DNA of 64,000 nucleotides from Morinoia aosen (lineage: Eukaryota > Arthropoda > Malacostraca > Amphipoda > Talitridae): assembly GCA_030386875.1 (NCBI GenBank), contig CM059563.1, forward strand, positions 50,471,602 to 50,535,601, read 5' to 3'. The translations under genes and the position numbers were made by a program. The notes beneath the pieces are model-generated. The model searched no databases. It was not told the DNA's origin and worked only from the letters and a program-made list of their open reading frames with translations. Shown here piece by piece: positions 36,201 through 47,400 of this stretch. Numbering within the stretch: the stretch's first letter is position 1; each line of letters starts with the position of its first letter.

Positions 36201-38731
36201 GGCTTCTGTGTCGCTACTTCTCTACTTCAACGGCGGCTTCTGTGTCGCTACTTCTCTACTTCAACAGCGGCTTCTGTGTCGCCACTCTGCTACTTCAACG
36301 GCGGCTTCTGTGTCGCCACTCTGCTTCTTCAACGGCGGCTTCTGTGTCGCCACTCTGCTACATCAACGGCGGCTTCTGTGTCGCCACTCAGCTACTTCAA
36401 CGGCGGCTTCTGTGTCGATACTTCAACGGCGGCTTCTGTGTTGCTACTTCTCTACTCCAACGGCGGCTTCTGTGTCGCCACTGTGCTACTTCAGCGGCTG
36501 CTTCTGGGTCGCTTCTTCACTACTTCAACAGCGGCTTCTGGGTCGCTTCTTCACTACTTCAACAGCGGCTTCTGGGTCGCTTCTTCACTACTTCAACAGC
36601 GGCTTCTGTGTCGCTTCTTCACTACTTCAACGGCCGCTTCTGTGTCGCTACTTCTCTACTTCAACGGCGGCTTCTGTGTCGCCACTGCTACTTCAACGGC
36701 GGCTTCTGTGTCACCACTGCTACTTCAACGGCGGCTTCTGTGTCGCTAATTCAACGGCGGCTTCTGTGTCGCTACTTCGCTACTTCAACGGCGGCATCTG
36801 TGTCGCTACTTCGCTTCTTCAACGGCGGCTTCTGTGTCGCTACTTCGCTTTTTCAACGGCGGCTTCTCTGTCGCTACCTCGCTTTTTCAACGGCGGCTTC
36901 TGTGTCGCTACTTCACTACTTCAACGGCGGCTTCTGTGTCGCTACTTCTCTACTTCAACGACGGCTTCTGTGTCGCCACTGTGCCACTTCAACGGCTGCT
37001 TCTGGGTCGCTCCTTCACTACTTCAACGGCGGCTTCTGTGTTGCTACTCCTCTACTTCAAGGGCGGCTTCTGTGTCGTCACTCTGCTACTTCAACGGCGG
37101 CTTCTGTGTCGCTACTTCGCTTCTTCAACGGCGGCTTCTGTGTCGCTACTTCGCTTCTTCAACGGCGGCTTCTGTGTCGCTACTTCTCTACTTCAACGGC
37201 GGCTTCTGTGTCGCTAATTCTCTACTTCAACGGCGGCTTCTGTGTCGCTACTGCTCTACTTCAACGGCGGCTTCTGTGTCGCTACTGTTCTACTTCAACG
37301 GCGGCTTCTGTGTTGCTACTTCTCTACTTCAACGGCGGCTTCTGTGTTGCTTATTCTCTACTTCAACGGCTGCTTCTGTGTCGCTTCTTCAATACTTCAA
37401 CGGCGGCTCTGTATTGCTACTTCTCTACTTCAACGGCGTCTTCTGTGTCGCCACTCTGCTACTTCAACGGCGGCTTCTGTGTCGCTACTTCGCTAACTCA
37501 GCGGCGGCTTCTGTGTCGCTACTTCAACGGCGGCTTCTGTGTCGCCACTCGGCTACTTCAACGGCGGCTTCTGTGTCGCTACTTCGCTACTCCAACGGCG
37601 GCTTCTGTGTCGCTACTTCGCTACTCCAACGGCGGCTTCTTCAACGGCGGCTTCTGTGTCGCTACTTCGCTTCTTCAACGGCGGCTTCTGTGTCGCTACT
37701 TCGCTTCTTCTACGGCGGCTTCTGAGTCGCCACTCTGCTACTTCAACGGCGGCTTCTGTGTCGCTACTTTTCTACTTCAACGGCGGCTTCTGTGTCGCCA
37801 CTGTGCTACTTCAACGGCTGTTTCTGTGTCGCTTCTTCACCACTTCAACGGCGGCTTCTGTGTCGCCACTCAGCTACTTCAACAGCGGCTTCTGTGTAGC
37901 TACTTCGCTACTTCAACGGCGGCTTCTGTGTCTCGACTTCTCTACTTCAACGGCGGCTTCTGTGTCTCGACTTCTCTACTTCAACGGCGGCTTTTGTGTC
38001 GCCACTCTGCTACTTCAACGGCGGCTTCTGTGTCGCTACTTCACTACTTCAACGGCGGCTTCTGTGTCGCTTCTTCACTACTTCAACGGCGGCTTCTGTG
38101 TCGCTTCTTCACTACTTCAACGGCGGCTTATGTGTCGCTACTCTTACTTCAAGGCCGGCTTCTGTGTCGCCACTCAGCTACTTCAACAGCGGCTTCTGTG
38201 TTGCTACTTCTCTACTTCAAGGCCGGCTTCTGTGTAGCTACTTCGCTACTTCAACGGCGGCTTCTGTGTCTCGACTTCTCTACTTCAACGGCGGCTTCTG
38301 TGTCGCCACTCTGCTACTTCAACGGCGGCTTCTGTGTCGCCACTCTGCTACTTCAACGGCGGCTTCTGTGTCGCCACTCTGCTACTTCAACAGCGGCTTC
38401 TGTGTCGCCACTCTGCTACTTCAACGGCGGCTTCTGTGTCGCCACTCTGCTACTTCAACGGCGGCTTCTGTGTCGCTACTTCACTACTTCAAAGGCGGCT
38501 TCTGTGTCGCCTCTTCCACTGCGGCTTCTGTGTTACTACTTCTCTACTTTAACGGCGGCTTCTGTGTCGCTACTTCTCTACTTCAACGGCGGCTTCTGTG
38601 TCGCTAATTCTCTACTTCAACGGCGGCTTCCGTGTCGCTACTGCTCTACTTCAACGGCAGCTTCTGTGTCGCTACTGCTCTACTTGAACGGCGGCTTCTG
38701 TGTCGCCACTCTGCTGCTACTTCAACGGCGG
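32679..38731 (+). repeat. Marker-delimited array segment S6 (6,053 bp)
   Basis: This segment is the close relative of S8 (44,499-50,571). Offsets run 11,820 (at 32.8 kb), 11,854 (33.6-34.1 kb), 11,840 (35.0 kb), 11,806 (35.9-37.5 kb) and 11,840 (38.6 kb). Each step is explained by a visible monomer-size difference. A patch at about 35,427-35,480 (ttgctactcctctac, then gtcgtcactctgc) is absent from S8 and matches sequence at about 37,041-37,096. A run of nine ctacttctctac-type monomers lies at 35,977-36,282, one of them with ctgcaacgg (36,156) shared with S8. Confidence 0.85.
35977..36282 (+). repeat. Run of 9 ctacttctctac monomers
   Basis: Nine successive monomers have the tacttctctac variable half, the sixth carrying ctgcaacgg, and the run ends in cttcaacagcgg. 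The paralogue at 47,783 also has nine with the same internal variant. Related runs at 9,722 and 27,562 have seven each and lack that variant; the latter instead has tctctgcttc and ctgtttcgctac changes. Confidence 0.84.
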
Positions 38732-41700
38732 CTACTCGGTCGCTACTTCGCTTCTTCAACGGCGGCTTCTGTGTCGCTACTTCGCTTCTTCAACGGCGGT
38801 TTCTGTGTCGCTACTTCGCTTCTTCAACGGCGGCTTCTGTGTCGCTACTTCGCTTCTTTAGCGGCGGCTTCTGTGTCGCTACTTCGCTTCTTTGGCGGCG
38901 GCTTCTGTGTCGCTACTTCGCTTCTTTAACGGCGGCTTCTGTGTCGCTACCTCGCTACTTAAACGGCGGCTTCTGTGTCGCCACTCAGCTACTTCAACGA
39001 TGGCTTCTGTGTCACTACTTCACTACTTCAACGGCGGCTTCTGTGTCGCTACTTCTCCACTTCAACGGCGGCTTCTGTGTCGCTACTTCTCTACTTCAAC
39101 GGCGGCTTCTGTGTCGCTACTTCTCTACTTCAACGGCGGCTTCTGTGTCGCTACCTCGCTACCTAAACGGCGGCTTCTGTGACGCCACTGTGCTACTTCA
39201 ACGGCGGCTTCTGTGTCGCATCTTCAACGGCGGCTTATGTGTTGCTAATTCTCTACTGCAAGAGCTGCTTCTGTGTCGCTTCTTCACTACTGAAACGGCG
39301 GCTCTGTGTTGCTACTTCTCTACTTCAACGGCGTCTTCTGTGTCGCCACTCTGCTACTTCAACGGCGGCTTCTGTGTCGCTACTTCAACGGCGGCTTCTG
39401 TGTCGCTACTTCAACGGCGGCTTGTGTCGCTACTTCAACGGCGGCTTCTGTGTCGCCACTCGGCTACTTCAACGGCGGCTTCTGTGTCGCTATTTCGCTA
39501 CTCCAACGGCGGCTTCTGTGTCGCTACTTCGCTTCTTCAACGGCGGCTTCTGTGTCGCTACTTCGCTCTTCAACGGCGCCTTCTGAGTCGCCACTCTGCT
39601 ACTTCAACGGCGGCTTCTGTGTCGCTACTTTTCTACTTCAACGGCGGCGTTTGTGTCGACACTGTGCTACTTCAACGGCCGTTTCTGTGTCGCTTCTTCA
39701 CCACTTCAACGGCGGCTTCTGTGTTGCTACTTCTCTACTTCAAGGCCGGCTTCTGTGTCGCCACTCAGCTACTTCAACAGCGGCTTCTGTGTAGCTACTT
39801 CGCTACTTCAACGGCGGCTTCTGTGTCTCGACTTCTCTACTTCAACGGCGGCTTCTGTGTCGCCACTCTGCTACTTCAACGGCGGCTTCTGTGTCGCTAC
39901 TTCACTACTTCAACGGCGGCTTCTGTGTCGCTTCTTCACTACTTCAACGGCGGCTTCTGTGTTGCTACTTCTCTACTTCAAGGCCGGCTTCTGTGTCGCC
40001 ACTCAGCTACTTCAACAGCGGCTTCTGTGTAGCTACTTCGCTACTTCAACGGCGGCTTCTGTGTCTCGACTTCTCTACTTCAACGGCGGCTTCTGTATCG
40101 CCACTCTGCTACGTCAACGGCGGCTTCTGTGTCGCTACTTCGCTATTTCAACGGCGGCTTCTGTGTTGCTACTTCTCTACCTCAACGGCGGCTTCTGTGT
40201 CGCTACTTCTCTACCTCAACGGCGGCTTCTGTGTCGCTACTTCTCTACCTCAACGGCGGCTTCTGTGTCGCTTCTTCACTACTTCAACGGTGGCTTCTGT
40301 GTTGCTACTTCACTACTTCAACGGTGGCTTCTGTGTCGCTACTTCACTACTTCAACGGTGGCTTCTGTGTCGCTACTTCACTACTTCAACGGCGGCTTCT
40401 GTGTCGCTACTTCTCTACTTCAACGGCGGCTTCTGTGTCGCTACTTCTCCACTTCAACGGCGGCTTCTGTGTCGCTACTTCTCTACTTCAACAGCGGCTT
40501 CTTTGTCGCCACTCTGCTACTTCAACGGCGGCTTCTGTGTCGCCACTCTGCTTCTTCAACGGCGGCTTCTGTGTCGCCACTCAGCTACATCAACGGCGGC
40601 TTCTGTGTCGCCACTCTGCTACATCAACGGCGGCTTCTGTGTCGCCACTCTACTACTTCAACGGCGGCTTCTGTGTCGCTACTTCAACGGCGGCTTCTGT
40701 GTCGCTACTTCTCTACTTCAACGGCGGCTTCTGTGTCGCTACTTCTCTACTTCAACGGCGGCTTCTGTGTCGCCACTGCTACTTCAACGGCGGCTTCTGT
40801 GTCGCCACTGCTACTTCAACGGCGGCTTCTGTGTCGCCACTGCTACTTCAACGGCGGCTTCTGTGTCGCTACTGCTCTTTTTCAACGGCGGCTTCTGTGT
40901 CGCTACTTCGCTTGTTCAACGGCGGCTTCTGTGTCGCTACTTCGCTTGTTCAACGGCGGCTTCTGTGTCGCTACTTCGCTTCTTCAACGGCGGCTTCTCA
41001 ACGGCGGCTTCTGTGTCGCCACTCTGCTAATTCAACGGCGGCTTCTGTGTCGCTAATTCAACGGCGGCTTCTGTGTCGCTACTTCGCTGCTTCAACGGCG
41101 GCATCTGTGTCGCTACTTCGCTTCTTCAACAGCGGCTTCTGTGTCGCTACTTCGCTTTTTCAACGGCGGCTTTTGTGTCGCTACTTCGCTTTTTCAACGG
41201 CGGCTTCTGTGTCGCTACTTCGCTGCTTCTACGGCGGCTTCTGTGTCGCTACTTCGCTTCTTCAACGGCGGCTTCTGTGTCGCTACTTCGCTTCTTCAAC
41301 GGCGGCTTCTGTGTCGCTACTTCGCTTCTTCAACGGCGGCTTCTGTGTCGCTACTTCGCTTCTTCAACGGCGGCTTCTGTGTCGCTACTTCGCTTCTTCA
41401 ACGGCGGCTTCTGTGTCGCTACTTCGCTTCTTCAACGGCGGCTTCTGTGTCGCTACTTCGCTTCTTCAACGGCGGCTTCTGTGTCGCTACTTCGCTTCTT
41501 CAACGGCGCCTTCTGAGTCGCCACTCTGCTACTTCAACGGCGGCTTCTGTGTCGCTACTTCACTACTTCAACAGCGGCTTCTGGGTCGCTTCTTCACTAC
41601 TTCAACAGCGGCTTCTGTGTCGCTTCTTCACTACTTCAACGGCCGCTTCTGTGTCGCTACTTCTCTACTTCAACGGCGGCTTCTGTGTCGCCACTGCTAC

Positions 41701-44498
41701 TTCAACGGCGGCTTCTGTGTCACCACTGCTACTTCAACGGCGGCTTCTGTGTCGCTAATTCAACGGCGGCTTCTGTGTCGCTACTTCGCTACTTCAACGG
41801 CGGCATCTGTGTCGCTACTTCGCTTCTTCAACGGCGGCTTCTGTGTCGCTACTTCGCTTTTTCAACGGCGGCTTCTGTGTCGCTACCTCGCTTTTTCAAC
41901 GGCGGCTTCTGTGTCGCTACCTCGCTTTTTCAACGGCGGCTTCTGTGTCGCTACTTCACTACTTCAACGGCGGCTTCTGTGTCGCTACTTCTCTACTTCA
42001 ACGACGGCTTCTGTGTCGCCACTGTGCCACTTCAACGGCTGCTTCTGGGTCGCTCCTTCACTACTTCAACGGCGGCTTCTGTGTTGCTACTCCTCTACTT
42101 CAAGGGCGGCTTCTGTGTCGTCACTCTGCTACTTCAACGGCGGCTTCTGTGTCGCTACTTCGCTTCTTCAACGGCGGCTTCTGTGTCGCTACTTCGCTTC
42201 TTCAACGGCGGCTTCTGTGTCGCTACTTCTCTACTTCAACGGCGGCTTCTGTGTCGCTAATTCTCTACTTCAACGGCGGCTTCTGTGTCGCTACTGCTCT
42301 ACTTCAACGGCGGCTTCTGTGTCGCTACTGTTCTACTTCAACGGCGGCTTCTGTGTTGCTACTTCTCTACTTCAACGGCGGCTTCTGTGTTGCTAATTCT
42401 CTACTTCAACGGCTGCTTCTGTGTCGCTTCTTCAATACTTCAACGGCGGCTCTGTATTGCTACTTCTCTACTTCAACGGCGGCTTCTGTGTCGCTACTTC
42501 GCTAACTCAGCGGCGGCTTCTGTGTCGCTACTTCAACGGCGGCTTCTGTGTCGCCACTCGGCTACTTCAACGGCGGCTTCTGTGTCGCTACTTCGCTACT
42601 CCAACGGCGGCTTCTGTGTCGCTACTTCGCTACTCCAACGGCGGCTTCTTCAACGGCGGCTTCTGTGTCGCTACTTCGCTTCTTCAACGGCGGCTTCTGT
42701 GTCGCTACTTCGCTTCTTCTACGGCGGCTTCTGAGTCGCCACTCTGCTACTTCAACGGCGGCTTCTGTGTCGCTACTTTTCTACTTCAACGGCGGCTTCT
42801 GTGTCGCCACTGTGCTACTTAAACGGCTGTTTCTGTGTCGCTTCTTCACCACTTCAACGGCGGCTTCTGTGTCGCCACTCAGCTACTTCAACAGCGGCTT
42901 CTGTGTAGCTACTTCGCTACTTCAACGGCGGCTTCTGTGTCTCGACTTCTCTACTTCAACGGCGGCTTCTGTGTCGCCACTCTGCTACTTCAACGGCGGC
43001 TTCTGTGTCGCTACTTCACTACTTCAACGGCGGCTTCTGTGTCGCTTCTTCACTACTTCAACGGCGGCTTCTGTGTCGCTTCTTCACTACTTCAACGGCG
43101 GCTTATGTGTCGCTACTCTTACTTCAAGGCCGGCTTCTGTGTCGCCACTCAGCTACTTCAACAGCGGCTTCTGTGTTGCTACTTCTCTACTTCAAGGCCG
43201 GCTTCTGTGTAGCTACTTCGCTACTTCAACGGCGGCTTCTGTGTCTCGACTTCTCTACTTCAACGGCGGCTTCTGTGTCGCCACTCGGCTACTTCAACGG
43301 CGGTTTCTGTGTCGCTACTTCAACGGCGGCTTCTGTGTCGCTACTTCAACGGCGGCTTCTGTGTCGCAACTTCAACGGCGGCTTCTGTGTCGCCACTCTG
43401 CTACTTCAACGGCGGCTTCTGTGTCGCTACTTCGCTTCTTCAACGGCGGCTTCTGTGTCGCTACTTCGCTTCTTCAACGGCGGCTTCTGTGTCGCTACTT
43501 TGCTTCTTCAACGGCGGCTTCTGTGTCGCTACTTCGCTTCTTCAACTGCGCCTTTTGAGTCGCCACTCTGCTACTTGAACGGCGGCTTCTGTGTCGCTAT
43601 TTCACTACTTCAACGGCGGCTTCTGTGTCGCTATTTCACTACTTCAACGGCGGCTTCTGTGTCGCTACTTCTCTACTTCAACGGCGGCTTCTGTGTCGCT
43701 ACTTCTCTACTTCAACGGCGGCTTCTGTGTCGCCACTGTGCTACTTCAACGGATGCTTGTGTGTCGCCACTCTGCTACTTCAACGGCGGCTTCTGTGTCG
43801 CCACTCTGCTACTTCAACGGCGGCTTCTGTGTCGCCACTTCACAACTTAAACGGCGGCTTCTGTGTCGCTAGTTCTCTACTTCAACGGCGGCTTCTGTGT
43901 CGCTACTTCGCTTCTTCAACGGCGGCTTCTGTGTTTCTACTTCTCTACTTCACCGGCGGCTTCTGTGTCGCTACTTCTCTACTTTACCGGCGGCTTCTGT
44001 GTCGCTTCTTCTCTACTTTACCGGCGGCTTGTGTGTCGCCACTGTGCTACTTCAACGGCTGCTTCTGTGTCGCCACTCTGCTACTTCAACGGCGGCTTCT
44101 GTGTCGCCACTCTGCTACTTCAACGGCGGCTTCTGTGTCGCCACTCTGCTACTTCAACAGCGGCTTCTGTGTCGCCACTCTGCTACTTCAACGGCGGCTT
44201 CTGTGTTGCCACTCTGCTACTTCAACGGCGGCTTCTGTGTCGCTACTTCACTACTTCAAAGGCGGCTTCTGTGTCGCCTCTTCCACTGCGGCTTCTGTGT
44301 TACTACTTCTCTACTTTAACGGCGGCTTCTGTGTCGCTACTTCTCTACTTCAACGGCGGCTTCTGTGTCGCTAATTCTCTACTTCAACGGCGGCTTTCGT
44401 GTCGCTACTGCTCTACTTCAACGGCAGCTTCTGTGTCGCTACTGCTCTACTTCAACGGCGGCTTCTGTGTCGCCACTCTGCTGCTACTTCAACGGCGG
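38732..44498 (+). repeat. Marker-delimited array segment S7 (5,767 bp)
   Basis: Positions 38,732 to about 43,260 follow S1 positions 1 to about 4,540, with offsets 38,731, then 38,755, then 38,721. The changes are one extra 24-bp short monomer near 39.4 kb and one lost 34-bp monomer before 42.3 kb. Near 43,290-43,302 it switches to sequence matching 31,481-32,678 and ends at the next marker, so the S5 tail has been joined to a block A copy. Distinctive variants such as gccgtttctg (39,679; 917 in S1) are kept in both copies. Confidence 0.84.
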
Positions 44499-47400
44499 CT
44501 ACTCGGTCGCTACTTCGCTTCTTCAACGGCGGCTTCTGTGTCGCTACTTCGCTTCTTCAACGGCGGCTTCTGTGTCGCTACTTCGCTTCTTCAACGGCGG
44601 CTTCTGTGTCGCTACTTTGCTTCTTTAGCGGCGGCTTCTGTGTCGCTACTTCGCTTCTTTGGCGGCGGCTTCTGTGTCGCTACTTCGCTTCTTTAACGGC
44701 GGCTTCTGTGTCGCTACCTCGCTACTTAAACGGCGGCTTCTGTGTCGCCACTCAGCTACTTCAACGATGGCTTCTGTGTCACTACTTCACTACTTCAACG
44801 GCGGCTTCTGTGTCGCTACTTCTCCACTTCAACGGCGGCTTCTGTGTCGCTACTTCTCTACTTCAACGGCGGCTTCTGTGTCGCTACTTCTCTACTTCAA
44901 CGGCGGCTTCTGTGTCGCTACCTCGCTACCTAAACGGCGGCTTCTGTGACGCCACTGTGCTACTTCAACGGCGGATTCTGTGTCGCATCTTCAACGGCGG
45001 CTTATGTGTTGCTAATTCTCTACTGCAAGAGCTGCTTCTGTGTCGCTTCTTCACTACTGAAACGGCGGCTCTGTGTTGCTACTTCTCTACTTCAACGGCG
45101 TCTTCTGTGTCGCCACTCTGCTACTTCAACGGCGGCTTCTGTGTCGCTACTTCAACGGCGGCTTCTGTGTCGCTACTTCAACGGCGGCTTGTGTCGCTAC
45201 TTCAACGGCGGCTTCTGTGTCGCCACTCGGCTACTTCAACGGCGGCTTCTGTGTCGCCACTCGGCTACTTCAACGGCGGCTTCTGTGTCGCTATTTCGCT
45301 ACTCCAACGGCGGCTTCTGTGTCGCTACTTCGCTTCTTCAACGGCGGCTTCTGTGTCGCTACTTCGCTCTTCAACGGCGCCTTCTGAGTCGCCACTCTGC
45401 TACTTCAACGGCGGCTTCTGTGTCGCTACTTTTCTACTTCAACGGCGGCGTTTGTGTCGACACTGTGCTACTTCAACGGCTGTTTCTGTGTCGCTTCTTC
45501 ACCACTTCAACGACGGCTTCTGTGTTGCTACTTCTCTACTTCAAGGCCGGCTTCTGTGTCGCCACTCAGCTACTTCAACAGCGGCTTCTGTGTAGCTACT
45601 TCGCTACTTCAACGGCGGCTTCTGTGTCTCGACTTCTCTACTTCAACGGCGGCTTCTGTGTCGCCACTCTGCTACTTCAACGGCGGCTTCTGTGTCGCTA
45701 CTTCACTACTTCAACGGCGGCTTCTGTGTCGCTTCTTCACTACTTCAACGGCGGCTTCTGTGTTGCTACTTCTCTACTTCAAGGCCGGCTTCTGTGTCGC
45801 CACTCAGCTACTTCAACAGCGGCTTCTGTGTAGCTACTTCGCTACTTCAACGGCGGCTTCTGTGTCGCTACTTCTCTACTTCAACGGCGGCTTCTGTGTT
45901 GCTACTTCTCTACCTCAACGGCGGCTTCTGTGTCGCTACTTCTCTACCTCAACGGCGGCTTCTGTGTCGCTACTTCTCTACCTCAACGGCGGCTTCTGTG
46001 TCGCTTCTTCACTACTTCAACGGTGGCTTCTGTGTTGCTACTTCACTACTTCAACGGTGGCTTCTGTGTCGCTACTTCACTACTTCAACGGCGGCTTCTG
46101 TGTCGCTACTTCTCTACTTCAACGGCGGCTTCTGTGTCGCTACTTCTCCACTTCAACGGCGGCTTCTGTGTCGCTACTTCTCTACTTCAACAGCGGCTTC
46201 TTTGTCGCCACTCTGCTACTTCAACGGCGGCTTCTGTGTCGCCACTCTGCTTCTTCAACGGCGGCTTCTGTGTCGCCACTCTGCTACATCAACGGCGGCT
46301 TCTGTGTCGCCACTCTGCTACATCAACGGCGGCTTCTGTGTCGCCACTCTACTACTTCAACGGCGGCTTCTGTGTCGCTACTTCAACGGCGGCTTCTGTG
46401 TCGCTACTTCTCTACTTCAACGGCGGCTTCTGTGTCGCTACTTCTCTACTTCAACGGCGGCTTCTGTGTCGCCACTGCTACTTCAACGGCGGCTTCTGTG
46501 TCGCCACTGCTACTTCAACGGCGGCTTCTGTGTCGCCACTGCTACTTCAACGGCGGCTTCTGTGTCGCTACTGCTCTTTTTCAACGGCGGCTTCTGTGTC
46601 GCTACTTCGCTTGTTCAACGGCGGCTTCTGTGTCGCTACTTCGCTTGTTCAACGGCGGCTTCTGTGTCGCTACTTCGCTTCTTCAACGGCGGCTTCTGTG
46701 TCGCCACTCTGCTAATTCAACGGCGGCTTCTGTGTCGCTAATTCAACGGCGGCTTCTGTGTCGCTACTTCGCTGCTTCAACGGCGGCATCTGTGTCGCTA
46801 CTTCGCTTCTTCAACAGCGGCTTCTGTGTCGCTACTTCGCTTTTTCAACGGCGGCTTCTGTGTCGCTACTTCGCTTTTTCAACGGCGGCTTCTGTGTCGC
46901 TACTTCGCTGCTTCTACGGCGGCTTCTGTGTCGCTACTTCGCTTCTTCAACGGCGGCTTCTGTGTCGCTACTTCGCTTCTTCAACGGCGGCTTCTGTGTC
47001 GCTACTTCGCTTCTTCAACGGCGGCTTCTGTGTCGCTACTTCGCTTCTTCAACGGCGGCTTCTGTGTCGCTACTTCGCTTCTTCAACGGCGGCTTCTGTG
47101 TCGCTACTTCGCTTCTTCAACGGCGGCTTCTGTGTCGCTACTTCGCTTCTTCAAGGGCGGCTTCTGTGTCGCTACTTCGCTTCTTCAACGGCGCCTTCTG
47201 AGTCGCCACTCTGCTACTTCAACGGCGGCTTCTGTGTCGCTACTTCGCTACTTCAACGGCGGCTTCTGTGTCGCTACTTCACTACTTCAACGGCGGCTTC
47301 TGTGTCGCTACTTCTCTACTTCAACGGCGGCTTCTGTGTCGCTACTTCTCTACCTCAACGGCGGCTTCTGTGTCGCTTCTTCACTACTTCAACGGCGGCT

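Larger units (their letters stand above)
31481..43300 (+). repeat. About 11.8-kb tandem duplication, first unit
   Basis: Sequence from 31,481 (the ggcggtttctg monomer with its neighbours) recurs from 43,301 in the same order for about 8.5 kb, to about 51,790, where the second copy breaks off into a shorter form. The offset moves only between 11,806 and 11,854. All steps are single-monomer or short-monomer events that can be located: an insertion near 45.25 kb, a 14-bp loss near 46.69 kb, a patch near 35.43 kb and an insertion near 50.1 kb. The first unit holds S6 and the block A part of S7. Confidence 0.82.

Noticed and set aside
34076-38929. A 1,617-codon open frame (and others of 1,321, 1,059, 1,015 and 997 codons) as giant repetitive proteins.
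   Set aside because: All three + frames are open through the same repeat, the frames begin at GTG, and their ends are set by scattered variant monomers. No promoter, splice or codon signal was seen.
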